From Azoarcus sp. Aa7 (GTDB lineage Bacteria > Pseudomonadota > Gammaproteobacteria > Burkholderiales > Rhodocyclaceae): a DNA stretch of 64,000 nucleotides. Each line of letters starts with the position of its first letter. The stretch's first letter is position 1. Of the stretch, positions 33,449 through 44,365 are shown in pieces. The stretch lies in NCBI RefSeq assembly GCF_014822185.1, contig NZ_QVLR01000051.1:1-64000 (forward strand). The letters run 5' to 3'. A program made the position numbers and the translations under genes. A model generated the notes under the pieces. The model saw nothing but the letters and a program-made list of their open reading frames with translations, had not been told where the DNA came from and ran no database searches.

Positions 33449-34600
33449 ATGATTCGAGATCCCGAAACCCTGAACCTGTTGCTGGACGGCGTTTCGCGCT
33501 TCGTGCGCGAGCGTCTCGTGCCGAACGAGGCGCTCGTCGCCGAAACCGACGAGATCCCCGCGGACATCGTCGCCGAGATGCGCGAGCTGGGCCTGTTCGG
33601 GCTCTCGATTCCCGAGCAGTACGGCGGCCTGAACCTGACGATGGAAGAGGAGGTGCGCGTCGCCTTCGAGATCGCGAAGACGTCGCCGGCCTTCCGCTCG
33701 CTGATCGGCACCAATAACGGCATCGGCTCCCAGGGCATCGTCATCGACGGCACCGAGGAGCAGAAGCAGCGCTATCTGCCCCGGCTCGCCGCGGGCGAGA
33801 TCATCGGATCCTTTGCGCTGACCGAGCCGGGCTCGGGTTCGGACGCAGCCTCGCTGAAAACCACGGCCGTGCGCGACGGCGACTTCTATGTGCTGAACGG
33901 CACCAAACGCTTCATCACGAATGCGCCGGAGGCGAGCATCTTCACCGTGATGGCGCGCACCGACCCTCAGAAGAAAGGTGCCGACGCGATCTCCGCCTTC
34001 ATCGTCGAGGCCGGCACGCCGGGGCTGTCGCTCGGCAAGATCGACAAGAAGATGGGGCAGAAGGGCGCGCACACCTGCGACGTGATCTTCGAGAACTGCC
34101 GGGTGCCGGCCGCGAATGTCATCGGCGGCCTCGAAGGTGTCGGCTTCAAGACCGCGATGAAGGTGCTCGACAAGGGGCGGTTGCACATCGCCGCGGTGTG
34201 TGTCGGCGCGGCCGAGCGCATGCTCGACGACGCGCTGCGCTATGCCATGGAGCGCGTGCAGTTCGGCAAGCCGATCGCCGAGTTCCAGCTGATCCAGGCG
34301 ATGCTCGCCGACAGCAAGGCCGAAATCTACGCCGCGCGCTCGATGGTGCTCGACGCCGCGCGCCGTCGCGACGCGGGCGAGGATGTGTCGACCGAGGCCT
34401 CGTGCTGCAAGCTTTTTGCGTCCGAGATGTGCGGGCGCGTCGCCGACCGCAGCGTGCAGATCCACGGCGGCGCGGGCTACATCGCGGAGTACGCGGCCGA
34501 GCGTTTCTACCGTGACGTGCGCCTGTTCCGCATCTACGAGGGCACGAGCCAGATCCAGCAGCTCGTGATCGCGCGCAACATGATCAGGGCGGCCGCGTGA
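33449..34600 (+). CDS. Acyl-CoA dehydrogenase
   Basis: A 383-residue FAD enzyme. LPRLAAGEIIGSFALTEPGSGSDAAS and FITNAPEASIFTVMAR bind flavin and substrate, QKGAHTCDVIFENCRVP is characteristic, and RIYEGTSQIQQLVIARN carries the catalytic Glu. It would form the 2,3-double bond and pass electrons to the ETF encoded downstream. It starts the plus-strand operon after the regulator; a GTGATGG overlap couples it to the CoA ligase gene. Confidence 0.93.
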   Translation: MIRDPETLNLLLDGVSRFVRERLVPNEALVAETDEIPADIVAEMRELGLFGLSIPEQYGGLNLTMEEEVRVAFEIAKTSPAFRSLIGTNNGIGSQGIVIDGTEEQKQRYLPRLAAGEIIGSFALTEPGSGSDAASLKTTAVRDGDFYVLNGTKRFITNAPEASIFTVMARTDPQKKGADAISAFIVEAGTPGLSLGKIDKKMGQKGAHTCDVIFENCRVPAANVIGGLEGVGFKTAMKVLDKGRLHIAAVCVGAAERMLDDALRYAMERVQFGKPIAEFQLIQAMLADSKAEIYAARSMVLDAARRRDAGEDVSTEASCCKLFASEMCGRVADRSVQIHGGAGYIAEYAAERFYRDVRLFRIYEGTSQIQQLVIARNMIRAAA

Positions 34601-36192
34601 TGGGTGCGCAGGACGACGCGCTGTTGGCCGAATTGCCGCAGCGTCTGAACGAGATCCCACGCCGCTGGGCGGCGGCCACGCCGGATGCGGTGGCCGTGTC
34701 GGAAGGCGGAGTCACGTGGACTTGGCATGAACTCGCCGCGACGGTCGACGAAGGCGCCGCGCTGTTGCGCCGGCTCGACGTGCGCCCGGGAGACCGCGTG
34801 ATGATCGTCGGCGAAAACTGCACCGCGCAGATCGCGCTGATCTTCGCGCTCGCGCAGTGCGACGCCTGGGTGGTGAACGTCAACGCCCGTCTGTCGCCGC
34901 GCGAGATCGACGTGATCCGCGAGCACAGCGGCGCGCGCCGAGTCATCTACACCGTCGCCGTGTCGCCGGACGCCGCCGCGCACGCGGCGCGCCACGAGGC
35001 GGCGCGGACGACGTTGGCACGCTTCGGTGAAATCGCGATCGGCGCGCTCAACGAAAGCTGCACGCCCGAGCCGGTCGAGCCGGACGGCGCCAGCCAGGTG
35101 GCGGCGCTGATCTACACGACCGGCACGACCGGCCATCCGAAGGGTGTAATGCTGACGCATCGCAACCTGCTGTTCATCGCCGCGGTGTCGAGCCGGCTGC
35201 GCCAGCTCCGGCCGCAGGACTGCGTGTATGGCGTGCTGCCGATCTCGCACGTGTATGGTCTCGCGTCGGTGATGCTCGGCACGCTCTACGCCGGCGCCGC
35301 GCTGCATGTCGTGCCGCGCTACTCGCCGCAGGCGCTGATCGATGCGCTCCAGGACGACGGCATCACCGTGCTGCAGGGCGTGCCGGCGATGTATGCGCGC
35401 CTGCTCGAATTCGCGCGCGGCAAGTGGACGCCCGAAAAAACGCGGCTGCGCTTCATTTACGCCGGCGGCTCGCCGCTCGATCCGACGCTGAAGGATGAAG
35501 TCGAGCAGTTCTTCGGGCAGACGCTGCACAACGGTTACGGCATGACCGAAAGCTCGCCGACGATCAGCCAGACCCGTATCGACGCCCCCCGCCGTGACAC
35601 CTCGGTCGGGCAAGTAATCCCCGGCATCGAGATCCGCGTCGTCGATAAGGACGGTGCCGACGTCCCCGGCGGCGAGCCCGGCGAGCTCTGGGTGCGCGGG
35701 CCGAACGTGATGAAGGGCTACTACCACGAGCCCGAGCTTACCGCCGACACGATGCGGCCCGGCGGCTGGCTCAATACCGGCGACGTGGTCCGGCGCGATG
35801 CCGGCGGGGCGCTGTTCGTCGTCGGCCGCACCAAGGAGCTGATCATCCGCTCCGGCTTCAACGTCTACCCGGTCGAGGTCGAGGCCGCGCTGAACTCGCA
35901 TCCGGCGGTCACGCAGTCGGCGGTGGTCGGGCGCGAGGTCGGAGAGGGCAACGAGGAGGTCGTCGCCTTCGTCGAGTTGGACCCGACGCGCAGTGTGAGC
36001 ATCGAGGATCTGCAGGGTTACCTCGCCGGGCAACTGTCGCCCTACAAGTGCCCGTCCGAAATCGTCGTGATGCAGGCGATGCCGGCGGCGGCGACCGGAA
36101 AGATCCTGAAGGGGCAGCTCAAGCAGCAAGCGCAGGACATGTATCGCGCAAGGGCACAGGACAAGACTGTCAAGGATGGAAGACCGCGCTGA
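34600..36192 (+). CDS. AMP-forming acyl-CoA ligase
   Basis: A 530-residue ANL-superfamily ligase. The phosphate loop is YTTGTTGHPKGVML, the aromatic/adenine motif HNGYGMTESSPTI, the hinge region TGDVVRRD and GRTKELIIRSGFNVYPVEVE, and the catalytic Lys in AAATGKILKGQL. It activates a carboxylic acid with ATP and CoA; the acid is not identifiable, though the style is near medium-chain and aryl-acid ligases. GTG at 34597 could also serve as start. Its product would go to the dehydrogenase encoded just upstream. Confidence 0.92.
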   Translation: MGAQDDALLAELPQRLNEIPRRWAAATPDAVAVSEGGVTWTWHELAATVDEGAALLRRLDVRPGDRVMIVGENCTAQIALIFALAQCDAWVVNVNARLSPREIDVIREHSGARRVIYTVAVSPDAAAHAARHEAARTTLARFGEIAIGALNESCTPEPVEPDGASQVAALIYTTGTTGHPKGVMLTHRNLLFIAAVSSRLRQLRPQDCVYGVLPISHVYGLASVMLGTLYAGAALHVVPRYSPQALIDALQDDGITVLQGVPAMYARLLEFARGKWTPEKTRLRFIYAGGSPLDPTLKDEVEQFFGQTLHNGYGMTESSPTISQTRIDAPRRDTSVGQVIPGIEIRVVDKDGADVPGGEPGELWVRGPNVMKGYYHEPELTADTMRPGGWLNTGDVVRRDAGGALFVVGRTKELIIRSGFNVYPVEVEAALNSHPAVTQSAVVGREVGEGNEEVVAFVELDPTRSVSIEDLQGYLAGQLSPYKCPSEIVVMQAMPAAATGKILKGQLKQQAQDMYRARAQDKTVKDGRPR

Positions 36193-36262
36193 GGTGCAGC
36201 GGTTTTCGCGGGAAGACGGGGGCCCGGTGCGGACCCCGATCAATGAATGGAGGAGGACGAAA

Positions 36263-37438
36263 ATGGACTGGAACTGCATCATTCGGAGCAAACTCAAGCT
36301 GGCCGCGTTGGCCTTGTCGCTGACCGCGGGCGTCGCGTCCGCCGAGGAGCTCCTCGTCGGCGCGGAGATCCCGCTGACCGGCTCGCTGGCGCGCGTGGGT
36401 TCGGGCATGAACGAGGGCATCTCGGTCGCGGTCGAGGTGTTCAACAAGACCAACGGCAAGCACACCATCAAGGTCATCACCGCCGACGACGAATCGGCCC
36501 CCGCCAAGGCCATCGCCGCAGTCGAGAAGCTTGCCGGGCAGGGCGTCGTCGCGATCACCGGCGGCTACGGGTCGAACAACATCGGCCCGGCCTCCGACGC
36601 CGCGAACAAGCTTGGCCTGCCCTACATCACCTCGGGTGGCGTCGACGACAGCCTGACCGAGCGCGGAATCAAGACCTTCTTCCGCATCAACAACACCGCC
36701 GGTTACCGCAAGGCGATGGTAGGCCTGCTGGCCGACATGAAGGTCAAGTCGGCGTCAGTCATCTACTCGACCAAGGAGGCGACCGCTGACCTCGCGAAGG
36801 ACGTGCAGAAGGAACTCACGGCAACGGGCATGACCGTCGGCATGCATGCGTTCGACCCGGCGATCACCGACTTCAAGCCGATCATCAACAAGATCCGGCT
36901 GCAGGACAAGTCCGAAGTGATCCTGATGGCCGGCTATGAGAACGACTACGTCGGCATCCTGCGCGCCGCCAAGGTGCTCAAGCCCGACGTCAAGGCGATG
37001 ATCGGCGTGTGGTCGCTGGCGACGCCCAAGATGGTCGCGGACTTCCCCGACCTGATGCCCTCGGTGTATGGCACGGCGCTGCTGCCCTTCCCGGCGGAGT
37101 TCAAGAGCGCTGACGGCAAGCTTTTCGCCGACGCCTACAAGAAGCTCTACAACAAGGAACCCGACTACCTCGGCCAGTTCGGCTACGTGCAGTCGATGAT
37201 CCTGTTCGAGGCGATCGCGCGCGCCGCCGACAAGGGCACGCTGAAGAAGGGCGGCGTCGCCGAGGAGCTCGCGAAGACCGACCGCGAGACGCTGATCGGG
37301 CGCGTGCGCTTCAACGACAAGGGCGACAACATCAACTTCGTGCATCGCATGGGGCAGCACCAGAACGGCAAGATCGCGATCGTCTGGCCCAGCGACGCGG
37401 CGACGGGGAAGATGAATTTCCCCGGCGTTCCCTGGTAA
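36263..37438 (+). CDS. Branched-chain-type ABC substrate-binding protein
   Basis: A 391-residue periplasmic binding protein with signal peptide (LKLAALALSLTAGVASA, cleaved near residue 27). EELLVGAEIPLTGSLARVGSGMNEGISVAVE opens the type I fold; AITGGYGSNNIGPASDAANKLGLPYITSGG lines the ligand pocket. GGAGGAGG lies seven bases before the ATG. Together with the four genes that follow it makes a LivJ-type importer; in catabolic clusters such importers often carry aromatic or dicarboxylic acids rather than amino acids. Confidence 0.92.
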   Translation: MDWNCIIRSKLKLAALALSLTAGVASAEELLVGAEIPLTGSLARVGSGMNEGISVAVEVFNKTNGKHTIKVITADDESAPAKAIAAVEKLAGQGVVAITGGYGSNNIGPASDAANKLGLPYITSGGVDDSLTERGIKTFFRINNTAGYRKAMVGLLADMKVKSASVIYSTKEATADLAKDVQKELTATGMTVGMHAFDPAITDFKPIINKIRLQDKSEVILMAGYENDYVGILRAAKVLKPDVKAMIGVWSLATPKMVADFPDLMPSVYGTALLPFPAEFKSADGKLFADAYKKLYNKEPDYLGQFGYVQSMILFEAIARAADKGTLKKGGVAEELAKTDRETLIGRVRFNDKGDNINFVHRMGQHQNGKIAIVWPSDAATGKMNFPGVPW

Positions 37439-37523
37439 GCACGCGCGTTTCCTGCCGCAGGCGACGGACGCAGCGGCGCCCCCCGTGGCCTGCGCCCGTC
37501 GCATCACTCGGAGCAATTCCTAC

Positions 37524-38396
37524 ATGTCGGAACTCATCCTGCAGGCGCTCTACTCCGGGGTGCTTCAGGGCGGCTCTTACGCCCTGATCGCCCTCGGTCT
37601 GGCGCTGGTCTTCGGGACCATGAAGGTGATCAACCTCGCCCACGGCGAACTCGTGCTGCTCGCCGCCTACATGGCCTACATGGTCGAGTCGAAGCTCGGC
37701 CTCAGCCCCCTGTTCGCCATCCCGCTGGCGCTGGTGCTGGTGTGCACCTGCGCGGTGCTGGTGTATTTCCTCGTGAGCCTGATCCGCAAAGACCGCGAGC
37801 TCAATTCGCTGATCCTCACCTATGGCATCGGCATCATCCTGACGAACGCGGTGCTGCTGATCTGGTCGGCGGACGTGCGTTCGACCTCTTCCGCGTGGTT
37901 TCAGGATGCGGTGGTCGTCGGGCCGTTCTACAGCATGCGCAGTGAACTGCTGTTCTTCGTCGTCGCCTCGGTGCTGATGGCCGGGCTGTGGTGGTGGCTG
38001 TCGCGCAGCTGGTACGGGCGCGCGGTGCGCGCGGTGTCGAGCAACCGCGATGCGGCCAAGCTCATGGGCATCAATCCGCGCACGACCGAGATCGTCTCCT
38101 TCGTCGTTGCCGGCATCCTCGCCTCCTTCGCCGGGGTCGCAATCTTCAGCTACGGCGTGATCCAGCCCGCGTTCGGTCACGCGCTCACCGTCAAGGCCTT
38201 CATCATCACCGTGCTGGCCGGTATCGGCTCGATCCCGGGCGTGATGGTCGGCGGACTGCTGCTGGGCATCGCCGAGGCGCTGACCGTGACGCTCGCGAGT
38301 TCCGCGCTGCAGGAGCTGGTCGGCATGGCGCTGTTCCTGCTGGTGCTGTTCCTGATGCCGAACGGTCTTTTCGGCGCCAAGGCGAGGAGGGGATGA
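37524..38396 (+). CDS. Branched-chain-type ABC permease, LivH-like
   Basis: A 290-residue inner-membrane permease with about eight helices. LQALYSGVLQGGSYALIALGLALVFGTMKVINLAHGELVLLAAY is the LivH start, and AVSSNRDAAKLMGINPRTTEIVSFVVAG is the EAA-like loop that contacts the ATPases. The ATG at 37524 fits the usual start of the family. Its stop overlaps the next permease start by four bases (ATGA). Confidence 0.92.
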   Translation: MSELILQALYSGVLQGGSYALIALGLALVFGTMKVINLAHGELVLLAAYMAYMVESKLGLSPLFAIPLALVLVCTCAVLVYFLVSLIRKDRELNSLILTYGIGIILTNAVLLIWSADVRSTSSAWFQDAVVVGPFYSMRSELLFFVVASVLMAGLWWWLSRSWYGRAVRAVSSNRDAAKLMGINPRTTEIVSFVVAGILASFAGVAIFSYGVIQPAFGHALTVKAFIITVLAGIGSIPGVMVGGLLLGIAEALTVTLASSALQELVGMALFLLVLFLMPNGLFGAKARRG

Positions 38397-39352
38397 GCAT
38401 GTACGTTTCGAAAACCGGACTCGCGGTGATCGCCGCCGCGTACGTCGCCGTGCCACTGCTGCTCGGCAGTAACAACTACGTCATGAGCCTGATCGTCGCG
38501 GCGATGATCATCGGCGGCATCGCGCTCGCGTGGGCGCTGCTGGGCAACCTCGGTGGCATGGTGAGTTTCGGCCATTCGGCGTTCTTCGGTGTCGGCGCGT
38601 ATGTCTCGGCGCTGCTGACGATGAAGGCCGGCATGCCGATATTCGCGGCGATGCTGCTCGGCGGCGTCGGCGCGGTTGTCGCGTCGCTCGTGATGCTGCC
38701 GGTGCTGCGTCTGAAGGGGCCGTACTTCGCGCTCGCGATTCTCGCCTATGCGCACATCTTCAAGATCATCGCGACCGAGTGGAGTTCGGTGACCGGCGGT
38801 TCGGCGGGCCTCGCGAGCGTGCCGCGCTTTCCCGAACTGATGGGCTTCGACCTCAGCGGCAAGACCGGCAGCTACCTGATCATCCTGACCGTGCTGCTGG
38901 CGTTCGTCGCCGCGTACCGGGCGATCCGTGCGAGCCACTACGGCATCGCGCTGCGCGCGATGCACGACAGCGAGGACGCGACGCGCGTCGTCGGCGTCAA
39001 CAGCACCCTGCTCAAGGCGCTGATGCTCTTCGTGTCGGCCTTCATGACGGGCGTAGTCGGTGCGTTCAACGTGCATTACATCAACTTCCTCGAGCCCGAC
39101 TACGCGTTCAGCGGGCTGTGGGTGACGCTGCCGATCGTCGCGGCGATCTTCGGCGGCTATCGCACGATCCTCGGGCCGCTTGTCGGCGCGGTGACGGTCT
39201 ATCTGGTCGACCAACTGATCTTCAAGAGCCTGATCCCGTCGGGGCACCAGCTCGTGCTCGGTGCGCTGCTGGTGGCGATGATCATTTTCAGTCCGGGCGG
39301 CCTGATGCCGCTGCTGCGCAAGGACTCACGGAGGAAACATGCTGCGGCTTGA
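38393..39352 (+). CDS. Branched-chain-type ABC permease, LivM-like
   Basis: A 319-residue permease. IALAWALLGNLGGMVSFGHSAFFGVGAYVSALL is the LivM signature, GPYFALAILAYAHIFKIIATEW follows, and IRASHYGIALRAMHDSEDATRVVGVN is the cytoplasmic coupling loop. It pairs with the LivH-like subunit. Its end overlaps the start of the ATPase gene by 14 bases. Confidence 0.92.
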   Translation: MSMYVSKTGLAVIAAAYVAVPLLLGSNNYVMSLIVAAMIIGGIALAWALLGNLGGMVSFGHSAFFGVGAYVSALLTMKAGMPIFAAMLLGGVGAVVASLVMLPVLRLKGPYFALAILAYAHIFKIIATEWSSVTGGSAGLASVPRFPELMGFDLSGKTGSYLIILTVLLAFVAAYRAIRASHYGIALRAMHDSEDATRVVGVNSTLLKALMLFVSAFMTGVVGAFNVHYINFLEPDYAFSGLWVTLPIVAAIFGGYRTILGPLVGAVTVYLVDQLIFKSLIPSGHQLVLGALLVAMIIFSPGGLMPLLRKDSRRKHAAA

Positions 39353-40044
39353 AGATCTCTCGGTCCGCTTCGGCGGCCTGACGGCGGTCAATACCGTCTC
39401 CCTGTCGGTCGGCTCGCATGAAGTGGTCGGCCTGGTCGGGCCCAACGGCGCCGGCAAGACGACGCTGTTCAATGCGGTGTCGGGGCTGGTCAAGCCGTCG
39501 AGCGGGCGCATCCTGTTCGACTCGGTGGACATGCTGCGCACCCCGCTGCACCGGCGCGCACGCATGGGCATCGGCCGCACCTTCCAGGTCCCGCAGCCGA
39601 TGCACGAGCTGACGGTGCGCGAGAACCTGATCGTCGCGCAGCGCTTCGGTACCGGTGCGGTCGATGCGCGCAAGATCGACGAGGTACTCGACTTCACCAA
39701 CCTCACTGACAAGGCCGAGCGCCACGCGGCGACCGAGCTGGCGCTGACCGAGCTGAAGGCGCTCGAGGTCGCGAAGGCGCTCGCGACGAACCCGAAGCTG
39801 CTGATGCTCGACGAGGTGCTGGCGGGTCTCGAAACCAACGGCAAGCGCCGCTTCATGGGCATGCTCAAGGAACTGCATGAGAAGTTTGCCGTCGGCATCC
39901 TGATCATCGAGCATGACATCGAGACCATCAGCAATCTGTGCCATCGCGTCGCGGTGCTCAACTTCGGCGAACTGATCGCCGACGGCACGCCCGACGAGGT
40001 CTTCCGCGATCCGGAAGTAATGAAGAGCTACACGGGGGCGAGCG

Positions 40045-40052
<8 letters not shown>
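39339..40052 (+). CDS. ABC transporter ATP-binding protein, LivG-like
   Basis: A 237-residue ATPase. Walker A is GPNGAGKTT (about 34-42), Walker B LLMLDEVLAGLE and the switch His is in IIEHDIE. The signature region reads ALTELKALEVAKALA rather than LSxGQ, a form known in some LivG-type ATPases. GIGRTFQVPQPMHELTVRENL is the usual Q-loop region. It starts inside livM and ends inside the LivF-like gene, so all subunits are coupled. Confidence 0.9.
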
Positions 40053-40723
<671 letters not shown>

Positions 40724-40746
<23 letters not shown>

Positions 40747-41212
40747 GGCCGAAGCGGCCGCCGCGATCAATGACAGCGCGATCGGTGAGGGTTTCGCGCG
40801 CGCGCTCGGGTGCCGGGTCGTCGAGTGGGCGCCGGGCCGCGTCGAAGTCGAGTTGGCGCTCGGCCCCCAACACCTGAATCGTGCGGGTTCCGTGCATGGC
40901 GGCGTGCTCGCGACGCTGATCGACGTCGCCTGCACGCTCGCCGGCCTGTATTCGGGCTCGCCGGAGCGCGTGCGCAAGGCCGTGACACTGTCGCTGAACA
41001 CGAGCTTCACCGGCCAGGTTGCGACCGGCACGCTGCGGGCACGCGGCCGGGTGCGTGTCGGCGGCCGCAGCATTTTTTTCGCGACTACCGAGGTGACCGA
41101 CGCCGCGGGCCACGCGATCGCACACGGCGAGACGGTCAACCGCTACCGGCGCGGCAGCGAGGAGGCGGATGGCGCGTCACCCGAAGAACCAACAGATGAG
41201 GTGAATGCATGA
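40724..41212 (+). CDS. PaaI-type hotdog-fold acyl-CoA thioesterase
   Basis: A 162-residue hotdog protein. [24 protein letters not shown] contains the HGG-x-x-x-x-x-x-D active-site motif of PaaI/YdiI thioesterases, and [28 protein letters not shown] is the second half. It probably frees CoA from dead-end or toxic CoA esters of this pathway. It overlaps both the LivF-like and the etfB genes, so it belongs to the operon. Confidence 0.9.
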
Positions 41213-41958
41213 AGATCCTGGTACCCGTCAAACGCGTAGTCGATTACAACGTCAAGGTGCGAGTGAAGGCTGACGGCACCGGCGTCGATATCGCGAATGT
41301 GAAGATGTCGATGAACCCCTTCGACGAGATCGCAGTGGAAGAGGCGGTGCGCCTGAAGGAAGCGGGCGTGGCGACCGAGGTCGTCGCGGTGAGCTGCGGT
41401 GTCGCGGCCTGTCAGGAGACGATCCGTGCCGCGATGGCGATCGGTGCCGACCGCGGCATCCTGGTTGAATCTGACGCCGACCTGCAGCCGCTCGCCGTGG
41501 CGAAGCTGCTGAAGGCGCTGTGCGACAAGGAGCAGCCGACGGTGGTGATCTGCGGCAAGCAGGCGATCGACGACGACTCGAACCAGACCGGCCAGATGCT
41601 GGCGGCGCTGATGGGCTGGCCGCAGGCCACCTTCGCGTCCAAGGTTCAGCTGGGCGAGGGCGTCGCCACGGTCATGCGCGAGATCGACGGCGGTTTGGAA
41701 ACCGTCGAGATCAAGCTGCCGGCGGTCGTCACCACCGACCTGCGCCTGAACGAGCCGCGCTACGCGACGCTGCCGAACATCATGAAGGCGAAGAAGAAGC
41801 CGCTCGACACGGTGAAGCCGGCCGACCTCGGCGTCGATGTCGCCCCGCGCCTGGCGACGCTGAAAGTGGCCGAGCCGCCGAAGCGCAGCGCCGGCGTGCG
41901 CGTCGCGGACGTCGCGCAACTCGTCGACAAGCTCAAGAACGAAGCGAAGGTGATCTGA
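41209..41958 (+). CDS. etfB: Electron transfer flavoprotein beta subunit
   Basis: A 249-residue ETF beta chain: [23 protein letters not shown] at the start, [21 protein letters not shown] with the signature, [19 protein letters not shown] binding AMP. It takes electrons from the acyl-CoA dehydrogenase. Encoded directly before etfA with two bases between, inside the catabolic operon, so a substrate-specific ETF pool is likely. Confidence 0.96.
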   Translation: MKILVPVKRVVDYNVKVRVKADGTGVDIANVKMSMNPFDEIAVEEAVRLKEAGVATEVVAVSCGVAACQETIRAAMAIGADRGILVESDADLQPLAVAKLLKALCDKEQPTVVICGKQAIDDDSNQTGQMLAALMGWPQATFASKVQLGEGVATVMREIDGGLETVEIKLPAVVTTDLRLNEPRYATLPNIMKAKKKPLDTVKPADLGVDVAPRLATLKVAEPPKRSAGVRVADVAQLVDKLKNEAKVI

Positions 41959-41960
41959 AC

Positions 41961-42917
41961 ATGGCGATCCTGGTTATTGCAGAACACGACAACGCGAGCC
42001 TGAAGGCCGCGACCCTCAACACCGTCTCGGCCGCGGCCCAGCTCGGCAGCGAGGTGCATGTGCTGGTCGCCGGTGCCAACTGCGCCGCCGCCGCCGCGGA
42101 GGCGGCGAAGGTCGCGGGTGTCGCGAAGGTGCGCGTCGCCGATGCTGCCCACTACGACTCGCAGACCGCCGAGAACGTGGCCGCCCTCGTCGTGGCAGTG
42201 GTGGCAAATGAGGCCGCCGGCTACACCCACATCCTCGCCCCCAGCACCGCCAACGGCAAGAACGTCGCGCCGCGCGTCGCCGCGCTGCTCGACGTCGCAC
42301 AGATCTCCGACATCGTCGCCGTGGAGTCGGCCGACACCTTCGTGCGCCCGATCTACGCCGGCAACGCGATGGCCACCGTGAAGTCGGACGACGCCGTGAA
42401 GGTGATGACCGTGCGCACCACCGCCTTCGAGGCGGCCGCGATGGTGGCAAATGAGGGCGGCGCGGCGGCAGTGGAAGCGCTTGGCGCCGCGGCCGATCTG
42501 GGCCTGACCAGCGTCAAGGGCCGCGACCTCACGAAGAGCGAGCGCCCGGAACTCGGCGCGGCGAAGATCATCGTTTCGGGCGGCCGCGGCCTCGGCAGCG
42601 GCGAGAACTACCACAAGCTGCTCGAGCCGCTCGCCGACGCGCTGGGCGCGGCGCTGGGCGCCTCGCGTGCCGCGGTCGACGCGGGCTATGTGCCGAACGA
42701 CTACCAGGTCGGCCAGACCGGCAAGATCGTCGCGCCGCAGCTCTACATCGCGGTGGGCATCTCGGGTGCGATCCAGCACCTGGCCGGCATGAAGGACTCC
42801 AAGGTGATCGTCGCGATCAACAAGGATCCGGAAGCGCCGATCTTCCAGGTCGCCGATTACGGCCTGGTTGGCGACCTGTTCGAGGTTGTCCCGGAGCTCT
42901 CGCAGGCGGTCGGTTGA
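41961..42917 (+). CDS. etfA: Electron transfer flavoprotein alpha subunit
   Basis: A 318-residue ETF alpha chain. [22 protein letters not shown] lies in the N-terminal half; the FAD-binding C-terminal part has [62 protein letters not shown] in pieces, all canonical. It holds the redox FAD and hands electrons to ETF-quinone oxidoreductase, encoded one gene later. Confidence 0.96.
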   Translation: MAILVIAEHDNASLKAATLNTVSAAAQLGSEVHVLVAGANCAAAAAEAAKVAGVAKVRVADAAHYDSQTAENVAALVVAVVANEAAGYTHILAPSTANGKNVAPRVAALLDVAQISDIVAVESADTFVRPIYAGNAMATVKSDDAVKVMTVRTTAFEAAAMVANEGGAAAVEALGAAADLGLTSVKGRDLTKSERPELGAAKIIVSGGRGLGSGENYHKLLEPLADALGAALGASRAAVDAGYVPNDYQVGQTGKIVAPQLYIAVGISGAIQHLAGMKDSKVIVAINKDPEAPIFQVADYGLVGDLFEVVPELSQAVG

Positions 42918-44344
42918 CTCGCACGCCGGACGGAGCCGTGCGGCGGGGCGTCGCACTGACGGTCATGCTGGGCACGACCGCGGTGGTGCTCGCAACGACC
43001 ATCGTCAATGTCGTGCTGCACGACGTAATGCGCGACTTTGGGGTCGGACAGGGACGCGTGCAGTGGCTTGCGACTGGTTTTCTCGCAGCGATGGCCGCGA
43101 CGATGCTGACGACAGCTTGGTGGGTGCGGGCTTACGGAGTGCGCCGGACCTACACGGTTGCCTTGTTCATATTCGTAGCGGTATCGCTGGCCGGCGGATT
43201 CGCGACCTCGATCGATGAGTTGATCCTGTCTCGTATTGTGCAGGGGGCGATCGCGGGCGTGATCCAGCCGCTCGCGATGATCGCATTGTTCGAGGTCTAT
43301 CCGCCTGAAGAGCGCGGCAGTGCGATGGCCGCGTACGGTCTCGGTGTCGTGCTATCACCGGCGATCGGTCCGGCACTTGGGGGACTGCTTGGGCAGCTGT
43401 TCGGCTGGCGCGCGGTGTTTTTCGTCACACTGCCACTGTGTCTCGCAGGGCTTGTGCTCGCGCCGTCGCGGCTCGCTTGTTTCGAGGGGGGCGCGGCGCG
43501 GCGGCCCACCTTCGACAGCATGGGCTTATTGCTGCTGTGTGCCTTCCTCCTGTTTGTCTTGGGCGGACTCGCGCAGGCGCAGCGACAGGACTTGTCGCAG
43601 TTGGGCTTCGCGCTCGTAGTCACCGGTACCTTGGCATGCGGCGCCGCCTTTGTGGCTTGGGAGCTCCGCCGCAGCCACCCGATGTTTGATCCGCGTGTAT
43701 TCCGTGACCCGGTCTTCGCTGCGGCTGCGGCGGTCGGCTTTGCTTACGGCGTGGGGTTGTACGGCTCGACCTTCCTCGTGCCGTTATTTGTGCAGACGAT
43801 TTCGGGTTTTTCGGTGATGAAGGCGGGGATCCTGCTGTTGCCAGGCGGGCTGCTGCTAGCCCTGTGCATTCCGCTAGCAGGCCGGCTTACCAACCGGCAT
43901 TCGCCGCACTATATCGTCTGTGCCGGACTTGCCTGTTTCGCACTGTCGTTCTTGCTGTTCGCCGGCGCTTCGGCGCGCACGGACTTCTGGTTGCTTGCAG
44001 TATGGATCGCCCTCGGCCGTCTTGGGCTCGCGATGATGATTCCCGCCCTCAATGCAGGGGCGGTGCAGGGCTTGCCGCTCGGGCAGATCGCACAGGGCGC
44101 CGGCGCACTGAACTTCGTTCGTCAACTCGGCGGGGCGTTCGGTACGAGCCTGTTGTCTCTGGTGCTCCAGTGGCGCATGGCATCGCACCAGGGCGAGCTG
44201 GCAGCCTCCGTCGATACTGCCGCATCGGCGCTCGACGCGGCGACGCGGGCTTTCGATGATTGTTTCATAGTGGTCGGACTGGTTTTTCTGTCCGCGCTTT
44301 GGCCCGGCTGGCGAATACGGCGTGTCGCCGCAACGACCCAATGA
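42914..44344 (+). CDS. MFS transporter, DHA2 (14-helix) drug/acid exporter type
   Basis: A 476-residue multi-pass protein. [26 protein letters not shown] and [20 protein letters not shown] match DHA2 exporters (motif D/A region), and [31 protein letters not shown] is motif C of proton antiporters. The TTG start overlaps the etfA stop; a GTG about 24 bases further in is an alternative. It may export a toxic intermediate or excess acid; specificity is open. Confidence 0.85.
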   Translation: MTRTPDGAVRRGVALTVMLGTTAVVLATTIVNVVLHDVMRDFGVGQGRVQWLATGFLAAMAATMLTTAWWVRAYGVRRTYTVALFIFVAVSLAGGFATSIDELILSRIVQGAIAGVIQPLAMIALFEVYPPEERGSAMAAYGLGVVLSPAIGPALGGLLGQLFGWRAVFFVTLPLCLAGLVLAPSRLACFEGGAARRPTFDSMGLLLLCAFLLFVLGGLAQAQRQDLSQLGFALVVTGTLACGAAFVAWELRRSHPMFDPRVFRDPVFAAAAAVGFAYGVGLYGSTFLVPLFVQTISGFSVMKAGILLLPGGLLLALCIPLAGRLTNRHSPHYIVCAGLACFALSFLLFAGASARTDFWLLAVWIALGRLGLAMMIPALNAGAVQGLPLGQIAQGAGALNFVRQLGGAFGTSLLSLVLQWRMASHQGELAASVDTAASALDAATRAFDDCFIVVGLVFLSALWPGWRIRRVAATTQ

Positions 44345-44365
44345 ATGGAAGAATGGGAAACGACA